From positions 45,808,052 through 45,872,051 of the forward strand of contig CM067549.1 in NCBI GenBank assembly GCA_034509755.1: 64,000 nucleotides of DNA, given 5' to 3'. Source of the DNA: Anisodus tanguticus (lineage: Eukaryota > Streptophyta > Magnoliopsida > Solanales > Solanaceae). The stretch's first letter is position 1; every line of letters starts with the position of its first letter. The notes under the pieces were generated by a model. It was given only the letters and a program-made list of their open reading frames with translations, searched no databases and was not told where the DNA came from. Positions 55,012 through 64,000 of this stretch are shown in pieces. The position numbers and the translations under genes are program-made.

Positions 55012-55271
55012 TGGAACAAAAGAAAGAAATTGTATTCTAATTTAACCAATGACTAATTTTTTTTCATTATTCTACTCTCAAAACTCTATTCTATTTGTAT
55101 AAGAATTTTATAATTATGATAAGTGTACAAAGCTACTTACATACAATAATCATCACCTAAAACCCGTGATATACACGGTTCCTAGTTGCCTTGTGTTTCC
55201 GTGATATACACGGTATACACAGGGCAATGTATATGCTGTGTATACCGTGTATATCACGGGTATATTTATCA
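55012..55271 (-). repeat. Solo copia LTR related to copia 3
   Basis: TG...CA segment of 260 bp. It shares with the copia 3 LTR 'ctattct...gta.aagaat.ttataattatg.taagtgtaca', the 'acccgtgatatacac' block and the end '..tatttatca', in the same relative orientation. Flanking pentamers (AAACA / GTTAG) do not match, so TSD is not supported. No internal sequence next to it. Confidence 0.7.
55200..55258. repeat. Perfect 22-bp inverted repeat (hairpin) in the solo LTR
   Basis: The arm at 55200-55221 (CGTGATATACACGGTATACA plus CA) is exactly complementary to 55237-55258, with a 15-nt loop. A third partial copy, CCGTGATATACACGG, lies at 55164-55178. Confidence 0.95.
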
Positions 55272-55760
55272 GTTAGTTTAACCACTCTTTTCGTTGCTTC
55301 TGTAATATTATTAAAATCAATCTTGTTTTTTTTAGCCTCACTGGTAGCGTAAGTGAAATTGTTGGAGTGCATTAATTTATTTGAATTTGTTAAGTTTAGA
55401 GCAAGAGAAAAATGCAAACTAAGTTAGATAGTTAATTAGCCTAGCTTACTTATCATAGCAAATGATTTTGGTAGTAGGATGTTGGTCCTAATTCACAGTT
55501 AAGAGAAGTCATTAATTTAATTCAATTATAATCTATTGTTGGATGACATTTCATTTTAGATAGTCAATACTTGCTTCTATTTTAAAAGCTTCTAGAGATG
55601 GACTTTCTCTTGATTTTTTTTTTAGTATTTCAGGAAAGAAACTCGTAACAATGGGTAATCTTATTCTTTGTCTAAATGAGTACTTCTAGGTTATATTGTC
55701 ATATGGAAAGAAATCATATAAGCTCTAACACGTGTTTATCTTTCTGTCAAAGCGCACAAC

Positions 55761-55943
55761 ATGAATAATTTTGATCGTGAGTGGATGTATGCTAGAATAT
55801 TAGAAGATGGATTCATGAATTCTAAGTTTATTGACGAGGTTGAAAACTTTGTTGCATTTGCTAAAAGACATCCACAATGCATGGATGGTGAAAAGTTAAG
55901 ATGTCTTTGTAATCAAGTGTCGGAACAAAAACATTTTGGATAA
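55761..55943 (+). pseudogene. CACTA transposase-associated domain (TNP2/TNPD N-terminus), truncated
   Basis: ORF of 60 codons: MNNFDREWMYARILEDGF, then FIDEVENFVAFAKRHPQCMD and GEKLRCLCNQ. This matches the transposase-associated domain (DRSWMY...F..GV..F..FA...P......IRCPC..C) that opens plant CACTA transposases. The second Cys of the final pair is missing because sequence switches to gypsy D near 55945. The remaining transposase is absent. Confidence 0.8.
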
Positions 55944-55945
55944 TC

Positions 55946-56300
55946 CTTGAGAATTATCCAAGAAGCCGAGTTGAGCGAAGCTAAGTGGATATAGAATCGG
56001 TACGAGCAATTGATGTTGATTGATGAAGAGTGATTGAACGCAGTTTGTCACGGGCAACTTTATCAGAACAGAATGGCCAAAACTTTCAACAAAAAAGTGA
56101 AACCAAGGATTTTCAAACGGGGGCAATTGGTGTTAAAAGGCATATTTTCTCACCAAGATGAAGCTAAAGGAAAATTCGCACCTAAATGGCAAGGGTCTTA
56201 CATGGTTAACCGAGTGCTAACTGGAGGGGCACTAATCCTAGCTGAAATGGACGGCGAAATATGGCCAAAAGCTATCAATGCAGATGCGGTGAAAAGATGA
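55946..56300 (+). pseudogene. gypsy D integrase C-terminus
   Basis: Begins in frame as SLRIIQEAELSEAKWI, then a stop, YEQLMLIDEE and a stop. The 56034-56300 ORF follows (VCHGQLYQNRMAKTFNKKVKP; GQLVLKGIFSHQDEAKGKFAP; WQGSYMVNRVLTGGALILAE). This is the tail of Ty3/gypsy integrase of the Solanaceae type and the end of pol; everything upstream is lost at the junction with CACTA DNA. Confidence 0.88.
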
Positions 56301-57139
56301 CACATTTAGGAATTTTTCCATGTAATGTATTTTCTATGTTGTAAAAGTGCGCTCCCTTGGCGGGATACGCAAGGAACCCATGTAGGGTTCCGTCTCTTCA
56401 AAGCACAAATTTCTCCAAGAATCCCATTTACTCACCACATGAACTATGTTATGACCTGTTTCCCTCGGCGGATACGTAGGCGGCCACATTGGCTTCAGTT
56501 CCATTTTTTAGAAAACCCTTACAATCCCCTTTCGCTTGTAATGAACTACGTTATGACCTGATTTCCCTTGTCGGGATACGTAGGCAGCCTTTATTGGCCT
56601 CGGTCACACCATTAGAAATTTTTCTCCCTTATCTTGCATGTAACGAAATACACCCATCTGATCGCCTTGAGGCAAACAACCCACACAAGACTCGGTTTTG
56701 TCCATTCGAAAGTTCATCATCCTCACATACCAGAAACTGGGGCAAATTATAAGGGTTCACTGCAAGAAGACGCCGATAAACATGGAAAATGTTGGCAAGC
56801 TAAGTCTTCAGCCAGAAGAAGAATTTTGGATAAGACGTTTGCTTTGTTTCACTGCATGTCACTATTCGAGAATTCAACAGAAATTTTTATTAATACGCAA
56901 ACTTTCTTATAAGCAAATTATTTTCTTTAACAACTAGCCAAGACTGGAAACCAAACATGGGCTACAGGTCCGAACCAACAGGACGTGTAAGTATCAAAAG
57001 CCAAAGCTACAAAGTCAATGCGAATCAACCGCCCCTCCCCCGAACTCACAAATTTTCTTTGAGTACATGTTATTCAGGTTGAAAGAGGCAGGGAAGCCAC
57101 AACACTTATGATCAATTTCACAAAGAATTTCTACATCGC
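56301..57139 (+). other. gypsy D 3' untranslated region with repeated motif
   Basis: Between pol and the tandem repeats. Contains the motif GGATACGTAGGCGGCC near 56471 and GGGATACGTAGGCAGCC near 56573, each preceded by GACCTG.TTTCCC, inverted relative to the copies at 29.06-29.2 kb. No credible ORF. Confidence 0.55.
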
Positions 57140-57950
57140 ATCTCACCACAAAGACCACGTTCCTGTTCTGCGTCTGAACAAAGACGTCATCTCGACCTAC
57201 AGGGTCCCAACCACATTATGTCTGCATAAGGACGTCATTTACAGCAAACGGCGGCAAGGACGTCACATCACATTTTCGTCTGTGCAAGGACGACATTTCA
57301 ATTCACAGGGACGTATTCTCATCGTATTTCAGCAGTTACGCACTAATTTTTATCTTAGCTCTAGTCCACAGGAGTTTGAATCGGTAGGAGATTCAGCACA
57401 ACTTGGAACTATCTCTTACAACAAACCGACGGCAAGGGCGTCATTTACAGTAAACGGTGGCAAGGACGTCGCATCACATTTTCTTCTATGCAAGAATGAC
57501 ATTTCAATTCACAGGGACGTATTCTCATTGTATTTCAGCAGTTACGCACTAATTTTTTATCTTAGCTCTAGTCCACATGAGTTTTAATCGGCAGGAGATT
57601 CAACACAACGTGGAACTATCTCTTACAGCAAACCGACGACGAGGACGTCATTCCTTTAATATATGCAAGGATGACATTTCAATTCACAGTCCACAGGAGT
57701 TGGACTCGGCAGGAGATTCAGCACAACGTGGAACTATCTCTTACAACAATCCGACTACAAGGACGTCGCATCACATTTCATCTGTGCAAGGACGACATTT
57801 TGATTCACAGGGTCGCATTCTCATTTACCCCTTTGTATTTCAGCAGTTACGCACTAATCTTTTATCTTAGCTCTAGTCCGCAGGATTTTGAATCAGCAGG
57901 AGCTTCGGCACAACAACAACTATCTTTTACAGCAAACCGACAACAACAAC
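57140..57950 (+). repeat. Large imperfect tandem repeats in gypsy D 3' region
   Basis: The phrase TTACGCACTAAT..TTATCTTAGCTCTAGTCC recurs at about 57333, 57542 and 57847 (spacing about 209 and 305). 'ggaactatctcttacagcaaaccgac' and 'tgcaagga.gacatttcaattcacaggg' also repeat. Open frames here are by-products of repetition. Confidence 0.85.
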
Positions 57951-58195
57951 GTCATCAGCATTACGTCCATACAACGACGTCATCAACATTACAATGAGGT
58001 CACTTGCATTATATCCATACAACGATGTCATCAGCATTACGTCTACACAACAACATCATCAGCATTACAACGACGTCAATAACATTACGTCCATACAACG
58101 ACTTCATCAGCATTACGTCTACATAACAACACCATCAACATTACGTCTACACAACAATGCCATCAGCATTACGTCTACACAACGACGTCATTTTA
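57950..58195 (+). repeat. About 28-bp minisatellite, GACGTC-containing
   Basis: Imperfect units built from CATCAGCATTACGTC and TACACAACGACGT repeat roughly every 28 bp (for example 57953 and 57981). Variation within units is high. Confidence 0.8.
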
Positions 58196-58539
58196 CATTA
58201 CTCCACAGGAGTTTGAATCGACAGAAGCTTCAGCACAACATGGAACTATCTCTTACGGCGAACCGAAGCAATTTTGGTTAGCGGCCTACTTCGAAGGTCG
58301 TTTCGTTCTTTCCCAATATTTTGCCACACCAACAACCAGTGTCATCATAACTCGACACTGGGGAAATATTCTTTGAATCTACACCAACTCAGCTTCTTGA
58401 TTTACCGACATCGTAATTTTTCTCCCTCGAAATTCTATCTCCACCCATGCATCCCTAATCTTCATTCAAGTCCCGACGGTCACGACAAAATTGGCTAATC
58501 AGTCAACGTCTTTGTCCGAAAACTCTTTCATCATCTCCG

Positions 58540-58555
58540 ACCAAAGAGGGACATC
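58540..58555 (+). other. Polypurine tract region of gypsy D
   Basis: CCAAAGAGGGACATC immediately before the LTR start TGTTGACACCC; the AAAGAGGGA core is the probable plus-strand primer. Confidence 0.6.
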
Positions 58556-58628
58556 TGTTGACACCCAATTTTCCCCCTGTTTTTCGATATTTATTTGCAA
58601 TTTTAAATATTTTAACACATCATAACAA

Positions 58629-58671
<43 letters not shown>

Positions 58672-61138
58672 CCATTATTATTATTCGCATTGTTATTATT
58701 ACGTGCTTTTTAATATCATAATCATAGTTTTTGCCCTAATATTCTGGGTTATTTTATTTTCGCAAAATGACATTGCATTTCTATTTTAAATCAAGCATTA
58801 AGCATTTCACAAATATTATGTTTTATCATTATTACATCGCTATTTTTATCTTTATAATTTATATTTTTTGCAAAGCATCCCTTTTAATATTAAACCCCTT
58901 TTTATATTTTCAACCAACTCCCCATTTTATTCCCCCTCACCCAAAACAATATCAATCCACAAATTACAAGCCCAATCCACAATCGAAACCTATTTTAACT
59001 CAACCCAACTAGTCCAAAAAAGCCCCAAACCCATCGGCCCAAAAACCCACACCCCTTTATTCTTCTACTCTAACCTAAAGCTAAACAACAAAACAAAAAA
59101 ACCTCACCGTCCCCCCAAAATCTCAATCGCCGACAGCCCCATACCCCTGCCCCCATCACCTCACTGACCTACCCCACACCCCCAAAACCCGCTGGTCACC
59201 AACCCCTGACACCACCACACCCCTCCCATCAATTCACACATACCCACACCCCCAAAAAACCCGCTATTTCAACCCCTAAAATCCGCAACCTTTTGCCCCT
59301 TTATTTCGATTTCAAACTCGGTTTTAGGGGGGAAAATCCATCTATATAAACCCCCATTTGTTCTCCATTGAAAGGGGGTCCCTTTTTTAGCCAAATCCGA
59401 AAAACAAATCGAGAACAAGGTCGGTCTTTGGGGGTTCTTTTTGGGTCACGAAAAACAGAAATCGAAGGGTCTTTTCGGGTCAAAAAGCAAAGAAAAAAGG
59501 GTCGAAAACAAAGGCAAAAATTCGAATCCAAAATGGTTTGATTTGTTCCTAATTTTGCTTAGAAAATACCCCTTTTTGTTTCATAATTTTAATCTGAAAT
59601 ACTCCATTTTCTAGTTCCTAATTTTCAATCCAAAAAATCTGTTTTTTTTGTTCTTTCTCGATTATGTTTTTGGAGCTATTTCGTTTTCCGGGTCGAGTCA
59701 AAAATTCGGGTCGGGGTAAAAAACCGGGTAAAAAAATCAGAAAATCAAAAGTCCAATTTCGGGTCTAAAAAATCAGAAAAATCCCGATAACACTTTATCT
59801 TTCATGAATTATTTGTTTACATTCTTTATACATATATATTTTTGTGTTCCGTCACTAATCCTTTTCTTTTATTTACATGAAATGCATCGGGAGCAACGAA
59901 GAGTCTCTTAATGAGACTCATCATGAATTTTGTCAAAACGAAGACCCGCATCCACACTTGTTGCATTCTCCGGCCTCGGGATTTCTAAACAAATAGGGCG
60001 GGATGATATCGTCATCCTCCCTAGTCGCAACTTTAATTCTTTAATACCACCTTTCTATTTTTTTTTATTTTTGGGTTGTAATAATTATTTAATTTTTTGT
60101 GCGGTCATCGGAACTTAGAATAATTGGGCTTTGAATTGATAGATTAATAGGGTAGTTCAAAATGCAAAACCCGTCGCTAGATTATTTATTTTAGGCTCGG
60201 GTAGTTTAAAATTAGAAACCCGCCGCTAGCTTATTTATTTTAGGCTCGTCATGCATATTCAAAACTTTTAAAACAAATTGATCATCTTTTATTCGCATTA
60301 TTAACCGTATAAATAAGTTTATCTTTTATCCAATTTGCTATAAAATAACTTTTCTAAAAATCACTTCTTTGCTTTATAAACAAATTGCTTTTCTCCTTTA
60401 CTATCAATTGTAAAGATGTGTATTTTATAATTAATGCATACTTTTATCCAAAAACCAACTTTATATGTATTTTTGTGAATAATGCAAATGCATGTTTTAT
60501 CCAAAAAAAATCAACTTTATATGTATTTTGTAAATAATGCAATACAAATGTATGTTTTATAAAAAAAACCACTTTGCTTGTATTTTATAAACAATGCATT
60601 CTTTTTATTCAAAAATGAACTTTGCATATATTTTATAAACAATGCCTTACAAATGAATGCTTTTCAATTTTTACATGTATTTTCATAATCAATGTCATGT
60701 CTGCTTTTCGGATTTTATGTCGGGAATTTACTTCTCTAAACCCGCAATTAACTTTGCGAGACTCTTTAAAAGAATAAGTGGTGAAAACTTTTACTTTGTC
60801 AAAATGCATCTTTTTTACTTACAACATCCTTTTTTTACTTTATATATTTTTAAACATGTTTTTTTCCTTAGCATAATAATTAACCTGAGTTTGATCGGAT
60901 AATCGCAAGTTAGCGGATCTGGGTGCCTAACCCCTTCCCTTTATGATAATAAAGAACCCTTACCTAGAATCTCATAGTTTCGCAGACCATAATCGGAGTT
61001 CACTTTGCAGCATGTTAGTTAACATTAGGTGCCCTAATTCACCGTAGAATAATTAGGTGGCGACTCCTCAACAACATTCCAAAATCCAGAGGAATCGACC
61101 CATTACGTCGTGAACCGTGGTTGAAAACGGGTGCGACA
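58556..61138 (+). repeat. 3' LTR of gypsy D (about 2.58 kb)
   Basis: Begins TGTTGACACCCAATTTTCCC (58556) and ends GGGTGCGACA (61138). Contains a (AT)n run at 58634-58669, a C-rich block (58915-59270), a TATATAAA box at 59343-59350, a run of AAAA/GGGTC-rich leader, and the phrase AATTAGGTGGCGACTC near 61052 shared with the gypsy B LTR end. ORFs within are short and spurious. The 5' LTR is missing. Confidence 0.8.
59343..59350 (+). promoter_or_regulatory. TATA box of the gypsy D LTR
   Basis: CTATATAAACC in a locally GC-rich context about 790 bp into the LTR; plausible Pol II core promoter for the U3/R border. Confidence 0.55.
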
Positions 61139-61775
61139 GTCGTCATCCAAACACCCCCCACAACCCTCTCCTCATCGTCGTTCCATCCGACTCTCGCCAT
61201 TACTAACATCAAGAACTCCATTCCTTTGGTTCATGATCAAGATGATGGACAGTATTGGTCATGGGTGGAACTATTTCGAATTCATGCCTGTGTATATCAC
61301 GTGCTTGATTATATCGACGATTTCTTCCCTCGCCCTCCCAAGATTGATGACACGAAATGGCGCCGTCTAAATGTCGTGGAAAAATAATGGATCTATGGCA
61401 CGATCTCTAAGGATTTACTCTACACAATTATGAAAGCAGGCGCCTCGGCTCGTGAATTGTCAACACGCTTAGAGAAAAATTTTCAGGACAATAAGAACAC
61501 TCGTGCAGTGTACTTGGAAAAACAAATCAACAATACACGTCTTAAAAATTTCTCTATTATGTCCGATTATTGCAAATAGTTGAAACTAGTGGTGGACCAA
61601 TTAGCCAACATCAGAACACCTATTTCTGAAACTAAGATGGTCCTCCAATTGGTTGCAGGGCTACCAAAAGGAGAATACGACACTCTTGCCACGATGATAC
61701 AACAAGTTGATTATTTACCCAGTTTCAACAAGTCCCGTTCGCAATTATTGTTGGAGGAAACCTGACGTGCAAAAC
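61139..61775 (+). pseudogene. copia 2 gag (UBN2-type), broken
   Basis: Reads PTLAITNIKNSIPL, YWSWVELFRIHACVYHVLDYID, KWRRLNVVEK, a stop, WIYGTISKDLL and LEKQINNTRLKNFSIMSDYC; after another stop, VVDQLANIRTPISETKMVLQLVAGLPKG and LPSFNKSRSQLLLEE. This is the plant copia gag polypeptide. The N-terminal start is lost at the junction with the gypsy LTR. Confidence 0.85.
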
Positions 61776-63489
61776 AGGACGAGCACAATCAAAAGATATT
61801 AGCAATTGAAACGCCTCCCCAAAATACTATCGCCGCCAGCCATCCGCCACTCCTAGAAAATACTCAGTCCGGAACAACCGCGGAGGCATGTGCGGCAGGG
61901 GACGCGGTGGCAAAAGGCATGGGAAAGGGGGTCGCTGCCAGCAGCAAAATCAACAATAGTAGTAGCCCATTCCCTTCTCGCAGTGGATCGGCCCAACAAC
62001 TCATCTCCAGAACCCGTATTGGGCCAGTCTTCCCTCGGCCCAATTCCCTTACCCACAACAGGGAATCTTGGGCCCCTTTATAGGCACTCCGTCAGCAAAC
62101 CTTCAGCCGCAACAGGATCACTTTATGCAGGCCCAATTACCACAACAACCCACTGGTCTGGCCCCCACTGATTTGGGCCAATATTTCAGCAGTTTGAACC
62201 TGCAGCAGTCCGATGAAAATTGGTACATGGATTCGAGAACCACATCTCATCCCACCTGGTCTGCAGGTAATCTTTCCTAACTATTTTGTTTAAAGTCTCC
62301 TCAATTTATTACAGTTGTCAATGGTCACCGCATTCTAATTCAAGGCTATGGTAACGCTTACACTCAACCGCCTCACCCACCGTTATCCCTAACTAACGTT
62401 GTTTATGCCTCAAACATCATAAAAAATTTAATCTCTATTAGGAAATTTACTCGTAACAATTCCGTGTCTGTTGATTTTGATCAGTTTGGTTTTATTGTGA
62501 ATGATCTGTGTATGGGGACACCTCTTACGAGATGCAATAGCACAGGGGGTCTCTATCCCTTCACACCCTCTTCTGCTGCCAGCCGCTCATACACCTCCAT
62601 CACTGCTATTTCTCCGTCTACTTGGCACAATAGGTTTGGACGCACAGGAGCTCCTGTTTTGAATTTTCTTAGAAGCAATAATTTTATTCGTTGTAATAAT
62701 GGGAAACTTGCCCAAAACTGCATTTCTTGTCAATTAGTCAAACATGTTCGCCTTCCGTTTCATTCATCTATTAGTGTTACGTTTGCTCCTTTTGATATTG
62801 TTCATGTTGATTTGTGGGCATCTCCCATTACTAGCTCTATGGGTCATAAATATTATTTAGTCTTATTAGATGATTACACTTTATCTGGATTTACCCACTA
62901 AAATTCAAGTCAGAAGTCTTTGCCAAATTTCTTGAATTTTGTACTTTTATTAAAACAAAATTTGAAAGAATCATCAAATATTTTCAATGTGATAATAGTC
63001 GTGAATTTAATAATTCCACTTATCACAAATTGTGCAAAAATAATGGCATAGTTTATCAATTTTCGTGTCCTCACACATCTCCTCAGTATGGCGAAGCCAA
63101 ACGAATCCTTCGCACTATAAATAACATAATTCGTACCTTCATATTTCATGTCTCTCTCCCTTTCTCGATTGAGTTTATGCAGCCAAAATGGTAGAATACG
63201 TCCTTAATATTTTACCAACTAGAACTCTCCATAACATGACCCCGACCGAAATATTATACCGTAGGATCCCCTCCTATGATGACCTTCGGATTTGGTTGCT
63301 TATGCTACCCAAATCTTGCCTCTACTGCTCCTCACAAATTCCCGAACCACTTTGTGTGTCTTTGTAGGTTTCCCATCTAATCATAGGGGTTATTTGTGCT
63401 ATGATGTGGCCACTCGCCAAATTCACGTCTCCCATCACGTTACGTTTGACGAGATAATTTTTTCTTTTGCCAATATTCAAAAATTTTGA
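61776..63489 (+). pseudogene. copia 2 protease and integrase remnant
   Basis: A Gln/Pro-rich linker is followed by WYMDSRTTSHPTWSAG (about 62220-62270), the protease site with DSGA changed to DSRT. GAG-pre-integrase and integrase start lie at 62464-62901 (SVDFDQFGFIVND; TWHNRFGRTGAPVLNFL; NCISCQLVKHVRLPF; VDLWASPITSSMGHKYYLVLLDDY). Integrase continues in broken frames to about 63200, and its C-terminal GFPSNHRGYLCYDVATRQIHVS is within 63292-63489. Several frameshifts. Confidence 0.85.
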
Positions 63490-64000
63490 AACACGGATTA
63501 TACCTTTCTAGATTCCGACACCTCCCCCGTCATACTCACTGAACTACTTCGTCCCACTACTACAGTCCATCTGTCGCCACCACTTACACACGTCACTACC
63601 ACCTTCAGCAGTGACTCCGGCCGAGCTCCCTCGCCACCAGTTCTAACATCCTCCACCAGAACTCGCCTTACTGTCTCCATGTCACATCTGGTCACCCTTC
63701 AGGACACCCACCGGAATAACCCACCGATGACCAGTGTGTCACCACCACCAGCCGCAGTCGTTCCTCCATCTCAAACCATGCCCGACACCCTACCCGTCTT
63801 CGAAACTCTAACCCATAACACACCCAGTACTTAGATAACCATTACCACACCAAATCACAACCTCTCCAGTCCAACTCCACCACTGATGGCCTACCTGACG
63901 TCGTCTACCTCGCACCACCCTGTCATTCTCAGTTCTTCAACCCCATCAAACCCTTCCGCCGACCAAACCCAGTACAGTGACCCATAAACACCACCACAAC
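63490..64000 (+). other. copia 2 integrase-RT linker, continues past the window
   Basis: Pro/Ser/Thr-coding, C-rich sequence typical of the low-complexity linker between copia integrase and reverse transcriptase. Stops are present (for example near 63490). RT itself would lie beyond 64000. Confidence 0.6.

Larger units (their letters stand above)
54075..55945 (+). mobile_element. CACTA (En/Spm) transposon, 5' part only
   Basis: It begins CACTATAAGAAAATGTC at 54075, the CACTA terminal signature. Subterminal repeats of the TCACAAATT / CCGTCACAA type follow in both orientations (54104-54420). At 55761 the transposase-associated domain starts. The element is then cut off near 55945, where gypsy D sequence begins; the 3' end is not in the window. 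A lone copia LTR (55012-55271) and a TA microsatellite lie inside. Confidence 0.8.
61139..64000 (+). mobile_element. Ty1/copia element 2, 5' LTR absent, continues past the window
   Basis: gag-like sequence starts directly at the gypsy D LTR end. Gag, protease, integrase and a Pro/Ser/Thr-rich linker follow in copia order until the window ends. No LTR or TSD of this element is visible. Confidence 0.85.

Noticed and set aside
57108..57997. Several open frames of 95-160 codons
   Set aside because: They follow the tandem repeats, overlap each other in different frames and repeat the same peptides.
57950..58195. CRISPR-like regular repetition
   Set aside because: Units are imperfect, there are no unique spacers of constant length, and the context is a plant retroelement; it is a minisatellite.
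59301..59531. 76-codon minus-strand frame
   Set aside because: Inside the gypsy D LTR, opposite the promoter and leader; no family features.

Overview
The window is plant nuclear DNA, almost certainly from Solanaceae. It holds three copies of the tobacco-type TS SINE, LTR retrotransposon families with leader and primer-site motifs familiar from nightshade genomes, a plant ATL RING-H2 gene and a plant farnesylated DnaJ gene with six exons. I cannot name the genus from the sequence alone. No prokaryotic operon, CRISPR array or viral genome is present.

Only three loci look functional: an intronless ATL-type RING-H2 ubiquitin ligase (378-887, minus), a tRNA-Leu(AAG) gene (2952-3032, plus) and a type I DnaJ/HSP40 co-chaperone (13864-16794, minus; six exons, 419 aa, C-terminal CAQQ prenylation box). 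The DnaJ gene carries a consensus heat-shock element upstream. Nearly everything else is transposable elements, decayed gene fragments and organelle-derived DNA.

Layout. 1-3.8 kb: ATL gene, a SINE with target-site duplication (TSD), a Stowaway-type MITE and the tRNA. 3.8-4.4 kb: a scrap of the plastid 16S rRNA leader joined to unassigned organelle-like sequence. 4.4-7.6 kb: decayed hAT transposon (minus). 8.0-13.5 kb: complete but decayed Ty1/copia element with a perfect TATAG TSD. 13.5-17.1 kb: DnaJ gene. 17.1-18.2 kb: an 824-bp non-autonomous hAT element with a perfect 8-bp TSD, then a MITE. 18.4-21.0 kb: second hAT copy (plus). 21.4-28.7 kb: two nested minus-strand gypsy elements, one with a DUF7745-like protein. 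29.6-35.1 kb: nuclear plastid DNA (rpoC2, psbC, ycf1, ndhF fragments), with unassigned organelle-like pieces between and after. 36-42.5 kb: an unrecognised ORF, a chromovirus LTR with the start of its gag, and another gypsy gag with its LTR. 42.9-44.1 kb: third, internally deleted hAT copy. 44.9-47.6 kb: TS SINEs, a two-exon UBP12/13-like deubiquitinase fragment, a long fold-back element, a Helitron-type 3' end and a LINE remnant. 47.9-52.8 kb: the best preserved LTR element (copia, minus). 54.1-55.9 kb: 5' part of a CACTA transposon containing a lone LTR with a 22-bp perfect hairpin. 55.9-61.1 kb: 3' end of a gypsy element with tandem repeats rich in GACGTC and a 2.6-kb LTR. 61.1-64.0 kb: decayed copia gag-pol running off the window.

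I found no convincing new multi-gene system. The items most worth a second look are: the SINE inserted with TSD inside the ndhF fragment, which supports a nuclear location for the plastid DNA; the UBP12/13-like fragment upstream of a Helitron-like end; the nine GACGTC sites in the gypsy 3' repeats; the MITE end 13 bp from the DnaJ splice donor; and the LTR hairpin. All protein identifications come from reading translations against remembered family motifs; no database search was run.
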